Assembly: GCF_009811655.1 (NCBI RefSeq)
Contig: NZ_BGJX01000013.1
Location: 32,071 to 96,070, forward strand
Direction: 5' to 3'
DNA: 64,000 nt
Source of the DNA: Methylosinus sp. Ce-a6
GTDB taxonomy: Bacteria; Pseudomonadota; Alphaproteobacteria; Rhizobiales; Beijerinckiaceae
Shown here: positions 8,420 to 17,448 of the stretch, piece by piece
Layout of the letters: each line of letters opens with the position of its first letter
Position numbering within the stretch: position 1 is the first letter of the stretch
Notes under the pieces: generated by a model
Databases searched by the model: none
Told to the model about the DNA's origin: nothing
The model's input: only the letters and a program-made list of their open reading frames with translations
Program-made: the position numbers and the translations under genes

Positions 8420-8954
8420 ATGGAAGCCGAATCGATCGGGCACACCGAAACGAATCTCGCCGCTAAACAGAGGGTGGAACGGGGTGAAGTGGATCGGCTC
8501 CATACCGGGACGTGCGTTCCCGAAGCACGAAGTGACCGAAGGAGGCCGTGTTTTGACGGGATTGCTCGCCGGGGTTCGTCGTTGCCTGCGGCGCGATACG
8601 CGGTTCAGAGTCGATGAAGATCGCCACTTCGATCTCGAGGCGACGGCCTTTCTCCACGGCATGAAAGTCTGGCAGGTCGAGAGCCTCTTGCTACGCCGTC
8701 GCCGGCAGACCGCGCTCTCGGCCTATCTCTTTTTCGGGGCGGGTTGGGTGCTGTTCTTCTACTGGCTGTTCGAGATCGCGATCACGCCGTGGACGACTTG
8801 GAGCATAGCGCCGGTGCTGGAATTCGCGCCGTTCTGCTTGTTTCTCTTTCTGACGGCGTTTCAAAGCGGGCTGCAAAATTATCAGCTCAGAACACGGCGG
8901 CTGGCGACGGCGTGGGAATATCTCACCACGTCCGAGCGATTTTGGCCGAGCTGA
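8406..8954 (+). CDS. IcmV/TraX-like inner-membrane protein of the type IVB system
   Basis: The protein has 182 residues: a basic N-terminal half, two predicted membrane helices close together (SAYLFFGAGWVLFFYWLFEIAI and, after about 14 residues, FAPFCLFLFLTAF), then a basic tail (LQNYQLRTRRLATAWEYL). The two-helix hairpin and the Q-x-R-x-x-x-L ... W tail resemble IcmV of Legionella and TraX of IncI plasmids as I remember them. IcmV is needed with DotA and IcmX for Dot/Icm function. The start at 8406 is preceded by AGGGAG and lies inside the end of the thioredoxin-fold gene. Family assignment is tentative. Confidence 0.5.
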   Translation: MRRDRWKPNRSGTPKRISPLNRGWNGVKWIGSIPGRAFPKHEVTEGGRVLTGLLAGVRRCLRRDTRFRVDEDRHFDLEATAFLHGMKVWQVESLLLRRRRQTALSAYLFFGAGWVLFFYWLFEIAITPWTTWSIAPVLEFAPFCLFLFLTAFQSGLQNYQLRTRRLATAWEYLTTSERFWPS

Positions 8955-9189
8955 AACGCGCTCGCATCCGCAACTCGACGCCGCCGAAGTCGCCGGCGGC
9001 GTCGACGACCGCGCCGAGAAACGCATGGCGCGCTGCAATTCCGATCGATCTCCAGCATGGCGAAAAAGGCTCGGGCGATGCCCAGTTTTTATCCGCGCAT
9101 GGCCCGACGCATTTGGCCTGCAACGGCGAGCGAGGCCAGCTCGCTCGCGTGATTCGGCCGATCGGCGGACGATCGCGTGCGGCCCACGA

Positions 9190-9498
9190 TCAGAACGTGC
9201 CGGGAGGCGCGTTGCGGGAGCCCCCCGCCACGCCGGTCGCCCATGGCGCCGATTCGTAGTTGGGCCGGGTAGCCTGGGTGGAAGGTTCCGCCGGCTTGAC
9301 CACGGATCCGTTCCTATCGATCACCGGCGGCCTCCATGTGGCGTTGGCCTCGCCATAAGCGGCGGAGGGGTCGTAGAATGGATGCCTGACTGTGGGGGCG
9401 GGAGGCGCGTCGTAATCGGCTGGGGCGTGGACATTTCCCGAGGAACACGCCGCGAGCGGGAGGGAGAGGCAAATCAGTGGGAGGAAGAGCTGTCGCAT
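9190..9498 (-). CDS. Small lipoprotein of the transfer region
   Basis: The 102-residue protein begins MRQLFLPLICLSLPLAAC, a type II signal peptide with lipobox PLAAC (Cys18), followed by a Pro/Ala-rich, probably extended chain. AGGAGA is placed 6 bases before the ATG. It is the last recognisable gene of the minus-strand block that includes DotA. Lipoproteins of this size anchor core complexes in the outer membrane (DotD, DotK, VirB7 in other systems). No specific homology was recognised. Confidence 0.65.
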   Translation of the reverse strand: MRQLFLPLICLSLPLAACSSGNVHAPADYDAPPAPTVRHPFYDPSAAYGEANATWRPPVIDRNGSVVKPAEPSTQATRPNYESAPWATGVAGGSRNAPPGTF

Positions 9499-9566
9499 GA
9501 GGGTCTCCTGTGCGAAACCATCATGCGACGAGGCTGCGCGAATGCCGTCATGCTATCTGAAGTGGA

Positions 9567-10118
9567 TCACGTCTTGAGTGCTCGCCACAGAGCGGCGATT
9601 CGTGGCCCCAGAGCGTCAGGGCGGCAAAGGATCTCGCCCTTCGACCACGCATCAATCATTTGATAGACGATAGACTTGAGTTCGGAATACTCTGGACGCT
9701 CTGCCTTGCCTTGTTCTGCCGCCTTGAGCAGAGACCAAAGACATTCTTCCAGACCGCTTTTGAATTTCTGTGTATTCAACAGTTTCCAGGAAGTCTCTTC
9801 GCCATGACTATCGGAGTTGGCCAGAGACTGTCGCAGGGATTCATTTTCGGCGACGAGCTGAGCATTGCGCTTCCGCTCCTTGTTGAGGAGGTCCATCCAG
9901 GCGTTGAAATCTTTGATATGGATCGAACGCCAGCCGGCGCGATACTCGGCGTCCTGCTGGACGTTGAGATTGCGCAGGGCCGCCTGCTCACCTTCGTAGT
10001 AGCCGGTGTCTTCGCCCTCGCGATAGCCGTCGGACTTGCCGCTCGAATAGCCGCTTGAGCGACCCACCGCATACCAAAGCATACCGTTTCCAGAGCCAGG
10101 TTCGTCGTCGTCGCGCAT
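9567..10118 (-). CDS. Hypothetical coiled-coil protein downstream of DotA
   Basis: This 183-residue soluble protein has a Gly/Tyr-rich N-terminus (GRSSGYSSGKSDGYREGEDTGYYEGEQ), which reads as a heptad-like or YxEG repeat. A central region (LLNKERKRNAQLVAENESLRQSL) has clear coiled-coil character, and the C-terminus is helical. The start codon follows the DotA stop by one base, with AAGGA inside the end of dotA, so it is translated from the dotA transcript. I know of no named Dot/Icm counterpart. Confidence 0.6.
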   Translation of the reverse strand: MRDDDEPGSGNGMLWYAVGRSSGYSSGKSDGYREGEDTGYYEGEQAALRNLNVQQDAEYRAGWRSIHIKDFNAWMDLLNKERKRNAQLVAENESLRQSLANSDSHGEETSWKLLNTQKFKSGLEECLWSLLKAAEQGKAERPEYSELKSIVYQMIDAWSKGEILCRPDALGPRIAALWRALKT

Positions 10119-10119
10119 C

Positions 10120-12507
10120 TCAGCCGTCCTTATTATGATCTCCGACGTCCGTCTGGGCGCTCAAGGTCGAGTCGACGCTCCCGCCCTTCGCGGAGCTATC
10201 AGTGGGGCCAGTGATACCCTTTCGCGGAGAGGACAACGCAGGGGTCGACGATGACCCTACACCATTGCGGCCTTTTTGTCGTGCTGCCCCTTTCAGCTGA
10301 TTTCTTGCATAGCCGTCGAGCGTCTTGATCGTCCCCTCGGTGCCGGTCCACGCGGCCGCCTTGCTGAACTCGTCCATATCGACACGGTTCGCCGGCGAGA
10401 AGCCGAGCATCTTCGGCACATGATGCGGGATGAGCGAGATCAGTCCGAAGGCTTTGATCGCGACCACGATATGCAGCAAGACGAAGATAGCTAGGAGCAC
10501 AACGAGTCCGATCAGATTGGTGACGAACCAGCCCTTCTCGAGAACGAAATGCACGGCGACTCCAAAGCTTATCCGGATGAGCCAGGAGACCGACGAGAAC
10601 ACGAAATAGCCGGCGAAGAGCCCGAGGAGCATGAGGACCGGCCGGAAGAGCACGTTGAACAGTAGCTCATAGACCTGGATGGCGCGACCATGCAGGCCCT
10701 CGCCCTCGAATGTCATATGGGCGACCATCATGAGCGGAACGGCGATCACCGCTTCGATCACGAGGATCAGATAGCCGGTCACGCCGGCGATCCACATCAC
10801 CCAGGGGATGAGCGGCAGCACATAGGCGATCATGATGCCGGGAATGAGAAGCGCCAGGAGACCGAAGAACAAGGGCGTCAACAGCGCCTTGAAGACGTCG
10901 GAGACCGTGGCGAGACCGGCGGCGGCGGCGGCCCCGGCGAAATTGCCGGTGAGCAGCGAGAAGGCCGCCGCTCCCGTCTGAACGGTCCCGGACGACGCGG
11001 CGATCGCGAGCCCATAAGCCGTCAGCGCCGCGGTCATGAGATATTGGCCGAGCGTGATGAGCGAGCCGAAGGGGTCAGACCACTGGTTCGACGTCGGAGA
11101 GATGCTGTTCGCGATATAGTTCAAGAGCGGCTCGTTGAGATTGATCGAACGGAAAACGCGCTCGATCCAGGAGCCGCCTTCGCGAGCCGCAGCATTTCCG
11201 AACGTGTCGGCGTTACCTGCAGGCGGGTTAGCCCCGTCGGCGGTGTTCACATAGGTGCGCAGCTGCCCGAGAAAATTGTCGCTGGCTTGGATCAGCGGCG
11301 CGAGATCTGTCTTGAGCGCATTGCTCCAGCCGCTGTAGCTCGGGCCGTTGACGATCGGCAGATCGTTGAGCAGCGACAGCGTGCGGCCATTCAGCTGAGC
11401 GAAGGTCAGATAATAGGACCCGGCGGACGCCCATCCGAGCGTCGACAGATCGGTCGTCGTATTGTTGATGAGACCGAGTTTTCCGGCCCGCGCATCCTGG
11501 GGTTTGATGGCGTTCTGCAGCTGCGTCTGAATGTCGCTCGCCGCAGAGGTGAGCTGCTGCGTGTAGTCGCGGGTCGCATTCTGATAGGCGGCGAGCAGCG
11601 GAGTGAGCGCGGAGGTCTGCTTCGTCTGCCAATAGCTCTTTGCGACGCCCTCGGCGACGGGACGAATATCCGACGTGATGATGTTCTGGAGAATTTCCTT
11701 CTGCTTGGCCGTCATGTCGGTATTGACGCCGGCGATGGGCTGCTGCGCGCCGGAGGGCTGGTTGACCGTTATCGTGCCGCAGCTCGGCGAGCCGGTCTGA
11801 TTGCCGGGGGACAACGAATAGGCCCATGTCGTCGAGCCGGACACGAGCGTCGGGGTGGGGGCCGGCGCGATCTGCGGGTTAGCGGTCGCTTCATTGACGA
11901 AAGCCCGACAGAGCTCGTTCTCCATGACGCCGAGAACGATGTTTTTCGTGCCGGGGATGATCGGCGTGGCGATGACCATTGCATCGGGTCCGATGGCCTT
12001 GATCGCGAATTTGAAGAGCGACCCCGCCATGCCGATGCCCCACATGGAGGTTTGGACGACGGCGGCCTGACCGATCGAGAAGCCAGACGTTATCGGGAAC
12101 ATCATGATGGCGGCGAAGCCGATCCTCACGACGAACATAGAGGTCATCGCGTTGGTGAGGAGATTGCTGGTCTCGGCGGTGCGATAGATATTCCAGATGG
12201 TCAGGTAGCACACATAGAACATGCCGAGAGCCATGGAGAAGCCGGTGAAGCGCCCAAGCAACTCGCCGATGACGGTGGCGGCGGAACCGGTGCATGTCGC
12301 GGACTGCGCGGCGCCGCTGCAACTGCTACCGTTGATCGGGAATACCGCTTTGATGACTTCCGCGGCCCAGTCGAGGCCTGGATCCAGGGCAGACCAGCTG
12401 ACGTCGTAGTTCGGCGCCGCCGGGGTGGCGGATTGGGCGAGCGCCGGGGCGGCGCAAGCCACGGCGAAGAGAGCGATCGAGAGAGTGGGAAAGGTTCGGC
12501 GTGACAT
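10120..12507 (-). CDS. dotA: DotA/TraY-like polytopic inner-membrane protein
   Basis: The 795-residue protein starts with a cleavable-looking signal (SIALFAVACAAPALAQ). It has a group of membrane helices in the first 200 residues, a long periplasmic stretch (about 200-480), then several more helices (for example LTPLFFGLLALLIPGIMIAYVLPLIPWVMWIAGVTGYLILVIEAVIAVP) and a polar C-terminal tail. This layout is typical of DotA and of TraY in IncI conjugation, which build part of the inner-membrane channel. The DotA signature is strongest in the C-terminal half (GRAIQVYELLFNVLFRPVLMLLGLFAGY; MLGFSPANRVDMDEF). It is transcribed with the TraW-like and other minus-strand transfer genes. Confidence 0.9.
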   Translation of the reverse strand: MSRRTFPTLSIALFAVACAAPALAQSATPAAPNYDVSWSALDPGLDWAAEVIKAVFPINGSSCSGAAQSATCTGSAATVIGELLGRFTGFSMALGMFYVCYLTIWNIYRTAETSNLLTNAMTSMFVVRIGFAAIMMFPITSGFSIGQAAVVQTSMWGIGMAGSLFKFAIKAIGPDAMVIATPIIPGTKNIVLGVMENELCRAFVNEATANPQIAPAPTPTLVSGSTTWAYSLSPGNQTGSPSCGTITVNQPSGAQQPIAGVNTDMTAKQKEILQNIITSDIRPVAEGVAKSYWQTKQTSALTPLLAAYQNATRDYTQQLTSAASDIQTQLQNAIKPQDARAGKLGLINNTTTDLSTLGWASAGSYYLTFAQLNGRTLSLLNDLPIVNGPSYSGWSNALKTDLAPLIQASDNFLGQLRTYVNTADGANPPAGNADTFGNAAAREGGSWIERVFRSINLNEPLLNYIANSISPTSNQWSDPFGSLITLGQYLMTAALTAYGLAIAASSGTVQTGAAAFSLLTGNFAGAAAAAGLATVSDVFKALLTPLFFGLLALLIPGIMIAYVLPLIPWVMWIAGVTGYLILVIEAVIAVPLMMVAHMTFEGEGLHGRAIQVYELLFNVLFRPVLMLLGLFAGYFVFSSVSWLIRISFGVAVHFVLEKGWFVTNLIGLVVLLAIFVLLHIVVAIKAFGLISLIPHHVPKMLGFSPANRVDMDEFSKAAAWTGTEGTIKTLDGYARNQLKGAARQKGRNGVGSSSTPALSSPRKGITGPTDSSAKGGSVDSTLSAQTDVGDHNKDG

Positions 12508-12561
12508 GGCGTCCTCGCGTGCAGATTGGTCAAAGCAATTTCGGGGGACGAAAAGGAGCCA

Positions 12562-14628
12562 TCACGGTCCCGGGCTCGGGGAGGGCCGCGCTTCGGGATC
12601 GCGGTGAAACACGGCTTTGATTTTTTCGAGGACTTTTTCGACGATCTCGCGGGCCTTTTCGCCGAGATGCTCCAGCATGCTGCCGTCGCCCTCATGCCTG
12701 GGAATGGAGGAAGCGGCCTCGCCGACGGCGGCGTCGAGCTTCTTGAAATGATCGGTCCAGTTCGAGGCGTTTGGATGGGAGCCTAGAGCTGAAACGACTG
12801 CTCCTCGGTCCTTGCCGTATTGCCTAAGAGCATCGGCGGCTCGATCGTAAGCAGCGCCGAACGTATTGTTCTCGGAAATTGCTGCCTTGAGCTCCTCTCG
12901 CAGTCCTTCGAACCGGCCTCCAGCCTTCATGCCCTCGATTACAGCGCTCATGCCGCCCCTATTATTGGCGGCTGCGTCCTGGATGCGATTGAGGATCGAG
13001 GCGCCCGGCGCGTCTCGAAGCGCGCTCATTGCGTCGAGGGCCGCTCTGCCAGACGTATCGGCGGCGTGCAGCAGCGAGTCGTCGCGTTTCGATTGCATGC
13101 GCGTGTTCTCGAACTTCTGCAGGCGGCGTTGGACGTCTTCGGTGTTCGCCTGCTTCTCACGCGCCGATGGCTCGCGCGGCTGTTGCGCGCCTGGCTGCAT
13201 TGCCGCTTGTGACGATGGCGTCGCGGCCTCCAGAATTCGGCCGATCGCGCTGGCGGAGCGCCCGACCACCCCGAGGGCCTTTCCGAACACGCCGCCCACC
13301 ACGATCTTTTCCTGCACGAATTGCACTTCGTGTTTCGTGATCGGATCAGTCTCGTCAGTGTCCGGCGCTTCCGACGATGCCGGGGCTTTCGGAGCGTTGG
13401 GAGGCGTGGCCGGTGAGGCGGGCCGAGCGGCCGAAGCGGCAAGATTGCGGTCGTCATTGGCGGGCGTCGAGGGGGCCGGAGCGCCGCGCGAAGCGGGCGC
13501 CGGACCTTCGGACGAAGGAGCTACGGGAGACTTCGCCTGTGCGTTCGGCTCGTGAGCAGTCTCTGAAGTCGTCGATGCGCGCGCCGTCGATGGAGCCGCA
13601 GCGTCGAAAGCCGCGATCTCGATTTTGCTTCTATCCGCGAGTGCGGATGGGGTGTTCGCCGTTTCGTCTGCCGGCTTGTTGCGTGATGTTCCGCTCGGCT
13701 CCGCCGGCGTAGCGGAAGCCGGCATATTGCGAGGCGATTCATCGGCGACCGCGGGAGCCGTCCCAAAACCCTCGGGCTCCGATGGCCGTGCGGCCTCGAC
13801 CGCAGCGTGATCGGAACTCGCGGACGGGGAGCGAGCCCTCGGATCATCGAAGGCGTCGATCTCCGCCTGTCTCGCGGGAATGCCCCGCGTTTCCGCGGCC
13901 GCTTCGGGAGCGGTCGGCGGCGCGCCGACCAACGCGACAGAAGGGGCGGGAGACACCGCGATCGGACGTTCGGGCTCGACCGACGGGCTGGCGATCGGCT
14001 GCGCGCCCGCCTCTCGGCGTGGCGCGTTCAGCACCTCGAAGGACAGGGCGAATATTTCGCCTTGGACTGCCTTCGTCATCTGGTTCGATTTGGCGGCGAT
14101 TTCCGCCGCCTTCTCACGAAGCCGCGCGACGAGATCGGGATCGTCGAGCGTTTGGGTCTTTTCAAGTAGACTGCGCATCTGCTCGTTTTTGAGCCCAGGG
14201 CTCGACGCAGCCAGTTGAGTGAGTTGGTCGCGAAGATCCTTGTCGACCCGGAGCGGCCCGACAATTTTCTCTGCGTCCTGCGCCGCATAGGCGAGATCGG
14301 TCTTGAAATTCGGATCGCGGAGCCGCTCGTTCGGATTGTCCAGAAACGTATCGGCAACGCGATCAATCCGCGCGACGAGCTGAGGATCGCGTGCTTCGAT
14401 CTGCGGCCGGCGTTCCTCGAGCTGGGCTAGCAGGCCGGCTGTAGCTAAATGGTCGCGAGCGCGCGCCAGCTCTTCGCCGATCGTCTTGCGCTCGCGCGGG
14501 TTCATAGCGCCGTTCAACTCGGCGCGCAGCTCCTCGACATGTTGCGCATTGGGCGCGTCGACGCGCCGCTCATCAGAAGCAGAGGTCGGATCGGGCTTGC
14601 GGGGAGAATTCTCGGGTTCGGTCGGCAT
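12562..14628 (-). CDS. Large unknown protein between DotA and the TraW-like gene (688 aa)
   Basis: I do not recognise this protein. Residues 1-200 are helical and charged (LRAELNGAMNPRERKTIGEELARARDHL; FLDNPNERLRDPNFKTDLAYA). About 200-420 is a low-complexity Ala/Pro/Ser/Glu linker. The last 250 residues are helical again, with one hydrophobic segment (IVVGGVFGKALGVVGRSASAIGRILEAA) and a C-terminal helix (LEHLGEKAREIVEKVLEKIKAVFHRDPEAR). There is no signal peptide. The two globular ends joined by a long disordered linker suggest a scaffold or a secreted substrate. Its position within the transfer operon argues for a transfer function, which is unproven. Confidence 0.6.
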   Translation of the reverse strand: MPTEPENSPRKPDPTSASDERRVDAPNAQHVEELRAELNGAMNPRERKTIGEELARARDHLATAGLLAQLEERRPQIEARDPQLVARIDRVADTFLDNPNERLRDPNFKTDLAYAAQDAEKIVGPLRVDKDLRDQLTQLAASSPGLKNEQMRSLLEKTQTLDDPDLVARLREKAAEIAAKSNQMTKAVQGEIFALSFEVLNAPRREAGAQPIASPSVEPERPIAVSPAPSVALVGAPPTAPEAAAETRGIPARQAEIDAFDDPRARSPSASSDHAAVEAARPSEPEGFGTAPAVADESPRNMPASATPAEPSGTSRNKPADETANTPSALADRSKIEIAAFDAAAPSTARASTTSETAHEPNAQAKSPVAPSSEGPAPASRGAPAPSTPANDDRNLAASAARPASPATPPNAPKAPASSEAPDTDETDPITKHEVQFVQEKIVVGGVFGKALGVVGRSASAIGRILEAATPSSQAAMQPGAQQPREPSAREKQANTEDVQRRLQKFENTRMQSKRDDSLLHAADTSGRAALDAMSALRDAPGASILNRIQDAAANNRGGMSAVIEGMKAGGRFEGLREELKAAISENNTFGAAYDRAADALRQYGKDRGAVVSALGSHPNASNWTDHFKKLDAAVGEAASSIPRHEGDGSMLEHLGEKAREIVEKVLEKIKAVFHRDPEARPSPSPGP

Positions 14629-14693
14629 GGGATTTTAGCCTCGTGGAACAGAGAAATGGAGAAGGAATTCGTGTGATGGAAAGCATGGGTCGA

Positions 14694-15902
14694 TCAGTTG
14701 GAGAGGTTCGGGGTCGGCAGCTCGACGGCAGGCTTGAGGGTCTGGAGGTCGCGCTCGGCAACCGCGGCCAGCGTCGTGGCGTTGACGCTCGCGTTCTTCA
14801 TCGCCATCCGGTAGTTCTCTAAAAGCAGGTAATTGGTGACCGCGAGCTCATTGGCGATCTCGCGTTCGACCGCGGCAGGCGTCATGCTCTGCAGCTGCGC
14901 AGCCCAATTGACGTCGCTGTATCGGCGATGCACGTCGAGCTGCAGGGCTTGCACCCAGGAACCGGTGTCGACGACCGTAAGGCCTTCGTTCTGCATCTGC
15001 TGCTTCTGTGCGGCGTTGAGCGGAATCGAAGGCGATTGAGCGGCGAGGACCTCGTTGAGCACGCTGCGCGCCAGCGAGACGCGCGACTCGTATTGGCGTC
15101 GCCGAACCGACGCTTCCTTGGCGGTGAGCGACGTCATTTGCGCGCCCCGCTGCGCCGTCGGCACGATCGGCTGGATCAGATTGGTGACGAAATCATTGGC
15201 GGAATTGACGCCGTCCTGGCCGTCATAGGTCCCGGTTCCGAACAGCGACGAGGCGCGTTGATCGGCATTTTCCCGTTGCGACGCGCTGCAGAGGCCCGCG
15301 GCCGCTTCGTCCGCGGAACAGTAGCGCGAATAGTGCAGCATATTGATCGCTTCGACAGCCTGGGCGGCTCCATAGTAGGATGGCGTTCCCTTCGCCGCTT
15401 CGCCGCGTTGATCCGCGACCGTCTGGATCGCAGTGGCGACTTTCCACGACTGCCCCGCGCCGACCGTGATCGTCTGGCCATTGTCGAGATGAGCGCAATG
15501 CAATGGGCTGACGACATGTTCGTCGCGGATCACGGCGTTGCGCTTGTCGCGTTCGAATCTCGCCATGGCCGCGTTCGAGGCGTCGGCGATCTGTCGCTGG
15601 GCGGAGACTTGCGCCTTCGAGTAATTGGCGTTTTGCGTGAATCCCTGGCGGAGAAGGGTGGTCACGTCTCCATAGTTGTTGGAGCCGAGCAGGCTCGCGA
15701 GCGGACCATTCAGACTGAGCTGGCTCGTGATCGTGTTCAGGAAATTGTTGGCTTGGTCCTGAAGCTTTTGCAGCGCCTGTTGGACTGCGATCGACGTCGC
15801 GTCGATGACGGCCAATTGCGCATTTGCGGGAGCCGCGCCGAAGACGATGGCTCCGATGACGACGCCCGTCGTCGCCGAAAGAAGATGAGAGGTCTTGTTC
15901 AT
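14694..15902 (-). CDS. Exported TraW/VirB5-like transfer protein
   Basis: This 402-residue protein has a signal peptide (GAIVFGAAPANAQ, cleavage after ANA). It is rich in alpha helix with repeated Gln/Ala segments (VQQALQKLQDQANNFLNTITSQL; RERDLQTLKPAVELP-like tail) and has a few Cys residues (HCAH, RYC, LCSAS). The helical, exported character and the opening motif resemble VirB5/TrbJ-type minor pilus proteins. In IncI plasmids the neighbour of TraX and TraY (DotA) is TraW (IcmX), and context fits that. Sequence alone does not decide between the two, so both are given. Confidence 0.5.
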   Translation of the reverse strand: MNKTSHLLSATTGVVIGAIVFGAAPANAQLAVIDATSIAVQQALQKLQDQANNFLNTITSQLSLNGPLASLLGSNNYGDVTTLLRQGFTQNANYSKAQVSAQRQIADASNAAMARFERDKRNAVIRDEHVVSPLHCAHLDNGQTITVGAGQSWKVATAIQTVADQRGEAAKGTPSYYGAAQAVEAINMLHYSRYCSADEAAAGLCSASQRENADQRASSLFGTGTYDGQDGVNSANDFVTNLIQPIVPTAQRGAQMTSLTAKEASVRRRQYESRVSLARSVLNEVLAAQSPSIPLNAAQKQQMQNEGLTVVDTGSWVQALQLDVHRRYSDVNWAAQLQSMTPAAVEREIANELAVTNYLLLENYRMAMKNASVNATTLAAVAERDLQTLKPAVELPTPNLSN

Positions 15903-15914
15903 TGGATTTGCTCC

Positions 15915-16466
15915 TCACCAGAGGCCGATGGCGTTGGGTAGCGAGTATCCGGTCGGAGCGCGGGCGGAGCCATTGACGTAGAGACTGCCGCTGCCGCCGG
16001 CGCCGCCGATTCCGATGTAGCCCATGGGCGGCCCTCCGCCGCCGAAGCTCAGCTTCGGGCAGGAAAGACCACCGCCGAGATTGCCGCCGAAGTTGAACGC
16101 GCCGAGATTGAAGCCGCTCAGCGTGATGCCGCATTGCGCGCTTCCGAGCGCCTTCTTCCAGGCGTTGGTGACGGCGTTGCAGAGCTGGCCTTCGATGGCG
16201 TTGAAAAGATTCGTCGGGTCGAGGAGATTGACCACGACATTGAGGCCGACGCCCTTCAGAATGTTGTCGAGACAGGTGAGCGACTTGACGGTTTGGGGCG
16301 GTGCAATGTCCTTGTCGTCCGCCGCGATGCGCGCCGACGCGGCGCTGGCGGCCTGTTGGTAGAGCGTGCCGCAGGCGCCGGCGGAACCGGACGGCGGCGC
16401 GGTTTGCGCGAGGGTGGCGGTGGAGAGGGCGATCGAAATAGTCGCCGAGATGATCGTCCGTTTCAT
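15915..16466 (-). CDS. Small exported Cys- and Gly-rich protein
   Basis: The 183-residue protein begins with a signal peptide (ISATISIALSTATLAQ). The mature part has conserved-looking Cys residues (ACGTLY, LTCLDN, QLCNAV, AQCGIT, LSCPK) and a Gly/Phe-rich C-terminus (GGNLGGGL, FGGGGPPMGYIGIGGAGG). Such exported Cys-rich proteins often belong to pilus or channel assembly. The start overlaps the previous stop as ATGA, and the TraW-like gene follows after 12 bases, so all three are cotranscribed. Family unknown. Confidence 0.6.
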   Translation of the reverse strand: MKRTIISATISIALSTATLAQTAPPSGSAGACGTLYQQAASAASARIAADDKDIAPPQTVKSLTCLDNILKGVGLNVVVNLLDPTNLFNAIEGQLCNAVTNAWKKALGSAQCGITLSGFNLGAFNFGGNLGGGLSCPKLSFGGGGPPMGYIGIGGAGGSGSLYVNGSARAPTGYSLPNAIGLW

Positions 16467-16951
16467 CGATAGGATTCCCTTTGATTGGATTTGTCTCGAT
16501 GGCGCTCCATCGTGCAGAGGGCGAGAGAGCGAATGCGAAGTTCGGCGGTGATGCGACGAAGCAGCGCGTTTTTGCTCGCGAAGCGCGTCGCTCTACGGAT
16601 CGCGTCAGAGGCGTCTCCCGCCTCGGGCGCGAAGAGAGCGGCGAGTATCACCTTGCGGTTCGGCTTGTCGGGCTCCGTCAACCAATCGAGCAGGCGGAGG
16701 AGACGCTCGCTCCCGAGCTGCGCGAGCACGGACTGGAACAAGGTTCGAGCCGGATCGGTTCGAATGCATCGCGCGAAACCTGGCGGGTCGAACGCCGCGG
16801 CGTCGTCCAGGGCGACGCCGAGAGCGACGACCGCGCACTCGACGCTCGGATCCAGCTCGGCGCGACGAGCCGCCTCGGGCAGCTCGCTCAGTCGATCGAT
16901 CTGGTTCGGATCGAGCCAGCTACCAGTTTGGGTCGTGACGAGATCTGACAT
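16463..16951 (-). CDS. Small helical protein of the transfer operon, possibly IcmW-like
   Basis: The start at 16951 is supported by GGAGG; the upstream open frame has no ribosome site. The 162-residue protein is soluble and helical. Its second half (SERLLRLLDWLTEP ... ASDAIRRATRFASKNALLRRI ... IRSLALCTME) follows, by eye, the spacing of the C-terminal half of Legionella IcmW (RGLRLLQAID ... SSDPAGFF ... ERLRLLSRVF ... LKLVLRALE). IcmW pairs with IcmS as an adaptor that delivers substrates to DotL. The similarity is weak and remembered rather than computed, so this is only a hypothesis. It overlaps the next gene by 4 bases. Confidence 0.4.
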   Translation of the reverse strand: MSDLVTTQTGSWLDPNQIDRLSELPEAARRAELDPSVECAVVALGVALDDAAAFDPPGFARCIRTDPARTLFQSVLAQLGSERLLRLLDWLTEPDKPNRKVILAALFAPEAGDASDAIRRATRFASKNALLRRITAELRIRSLALCTMERHRDKSNQRESYR

Positions 16952-17010
16952 TCGGCCTCCTTTTCCGCTCGAGGCAGGATCGAAGCGTTGTGCGCGAATG
17001 ACGAACGGAT

Positions 17011-17448
17011 TTATCGATGGGTGATGGAAACGACGCGCTCGCGGACGATTGCGCGAAGACCGAGCGGACGGATCGCGTCGCGGAGCACGCTCGGCCATGC
17101 TCGTCCGCCGCGCCAATCGACGATGGCGTTTCGATCGGCCTCGTGGGTGAAGCTGACTTTGATCGGCGCGGGGACAATTTGTCGCACCGCGAAGGAGAGA
17201 GGTATGGCCGTCCCGAAACCTCGCGCCAGCGGACGCTTTGGCGTGGAATGGTCTATTTTGGTTTTCTTCGACGGCGAAGTCGCCGGGCGTGTGGACGTCG
17301 GTGGGCGCTGCGGGGCTTCGGTGGGCGTCGTCGCCGAGGAAACCGGCCCTTGTTCGGTTGGAAGCAAGGAGAAATCGGCTTTCGCAGGGTCATGAAGACA
17401 TATTAAAACCAGGGTCGGGGAGATGCGCAGGATCGTTGAGGCTCGCAT
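17011..17448 (-). CDS. Exported TcpQ-domain (secretin N0-like) protein
   Basis: The 145-residue protein has an N-terminal signal (ILRISPTLVLICLHDPAKA), a Pro/Thr/Ser-rich spacer, and a C-terminal domain with GFGTAIPLSFAVRQIVPAPIKVSF ... VDWRGGRAWPSVL ... LGLRAIV. That spacing (IPL-x5-QIVP ... VDW-x-GG-x-xW) matches the TcpQ family, which resembles the N0 domain of secretins and is found in pilus systems and in IncI PilL. It may interact with the outer-membrane core (DotC, DotD, DotH). It appears to be the first gene of the minus-strand transfer block; the ribosome site is weak. Confidence 0.6.
   Translation of the reverse strand: MRASTILRISPTLVLICLHDPAKADFSLLPTEQGPVSSATTPTEAPQRPPTSTRPATSPSKKTKIDHSTPKRPLARGFGTAIPLSFAVRQIVPAPIKVSFTHEADRNAIVDWRGGRAWPSVLRDAIRPLGLRAIVRERVVSITHR

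Noticed and set aside
8923..9123. Minus-strand frame between the IcmV-like and lipoprotein genes
   Set aside because: Has some protein-like texture but needs a TTG start without ribosome site and overlaps the end of the plus-strand gene; not enough to annotate.
10690..12504. Long plus-strand open frame opposite DotA
   Set aside because: Arg/Glu/Gly/His-rich low-information sequence typical of a shadow; DotA on the minus strand has clear helices and a signal peptide.
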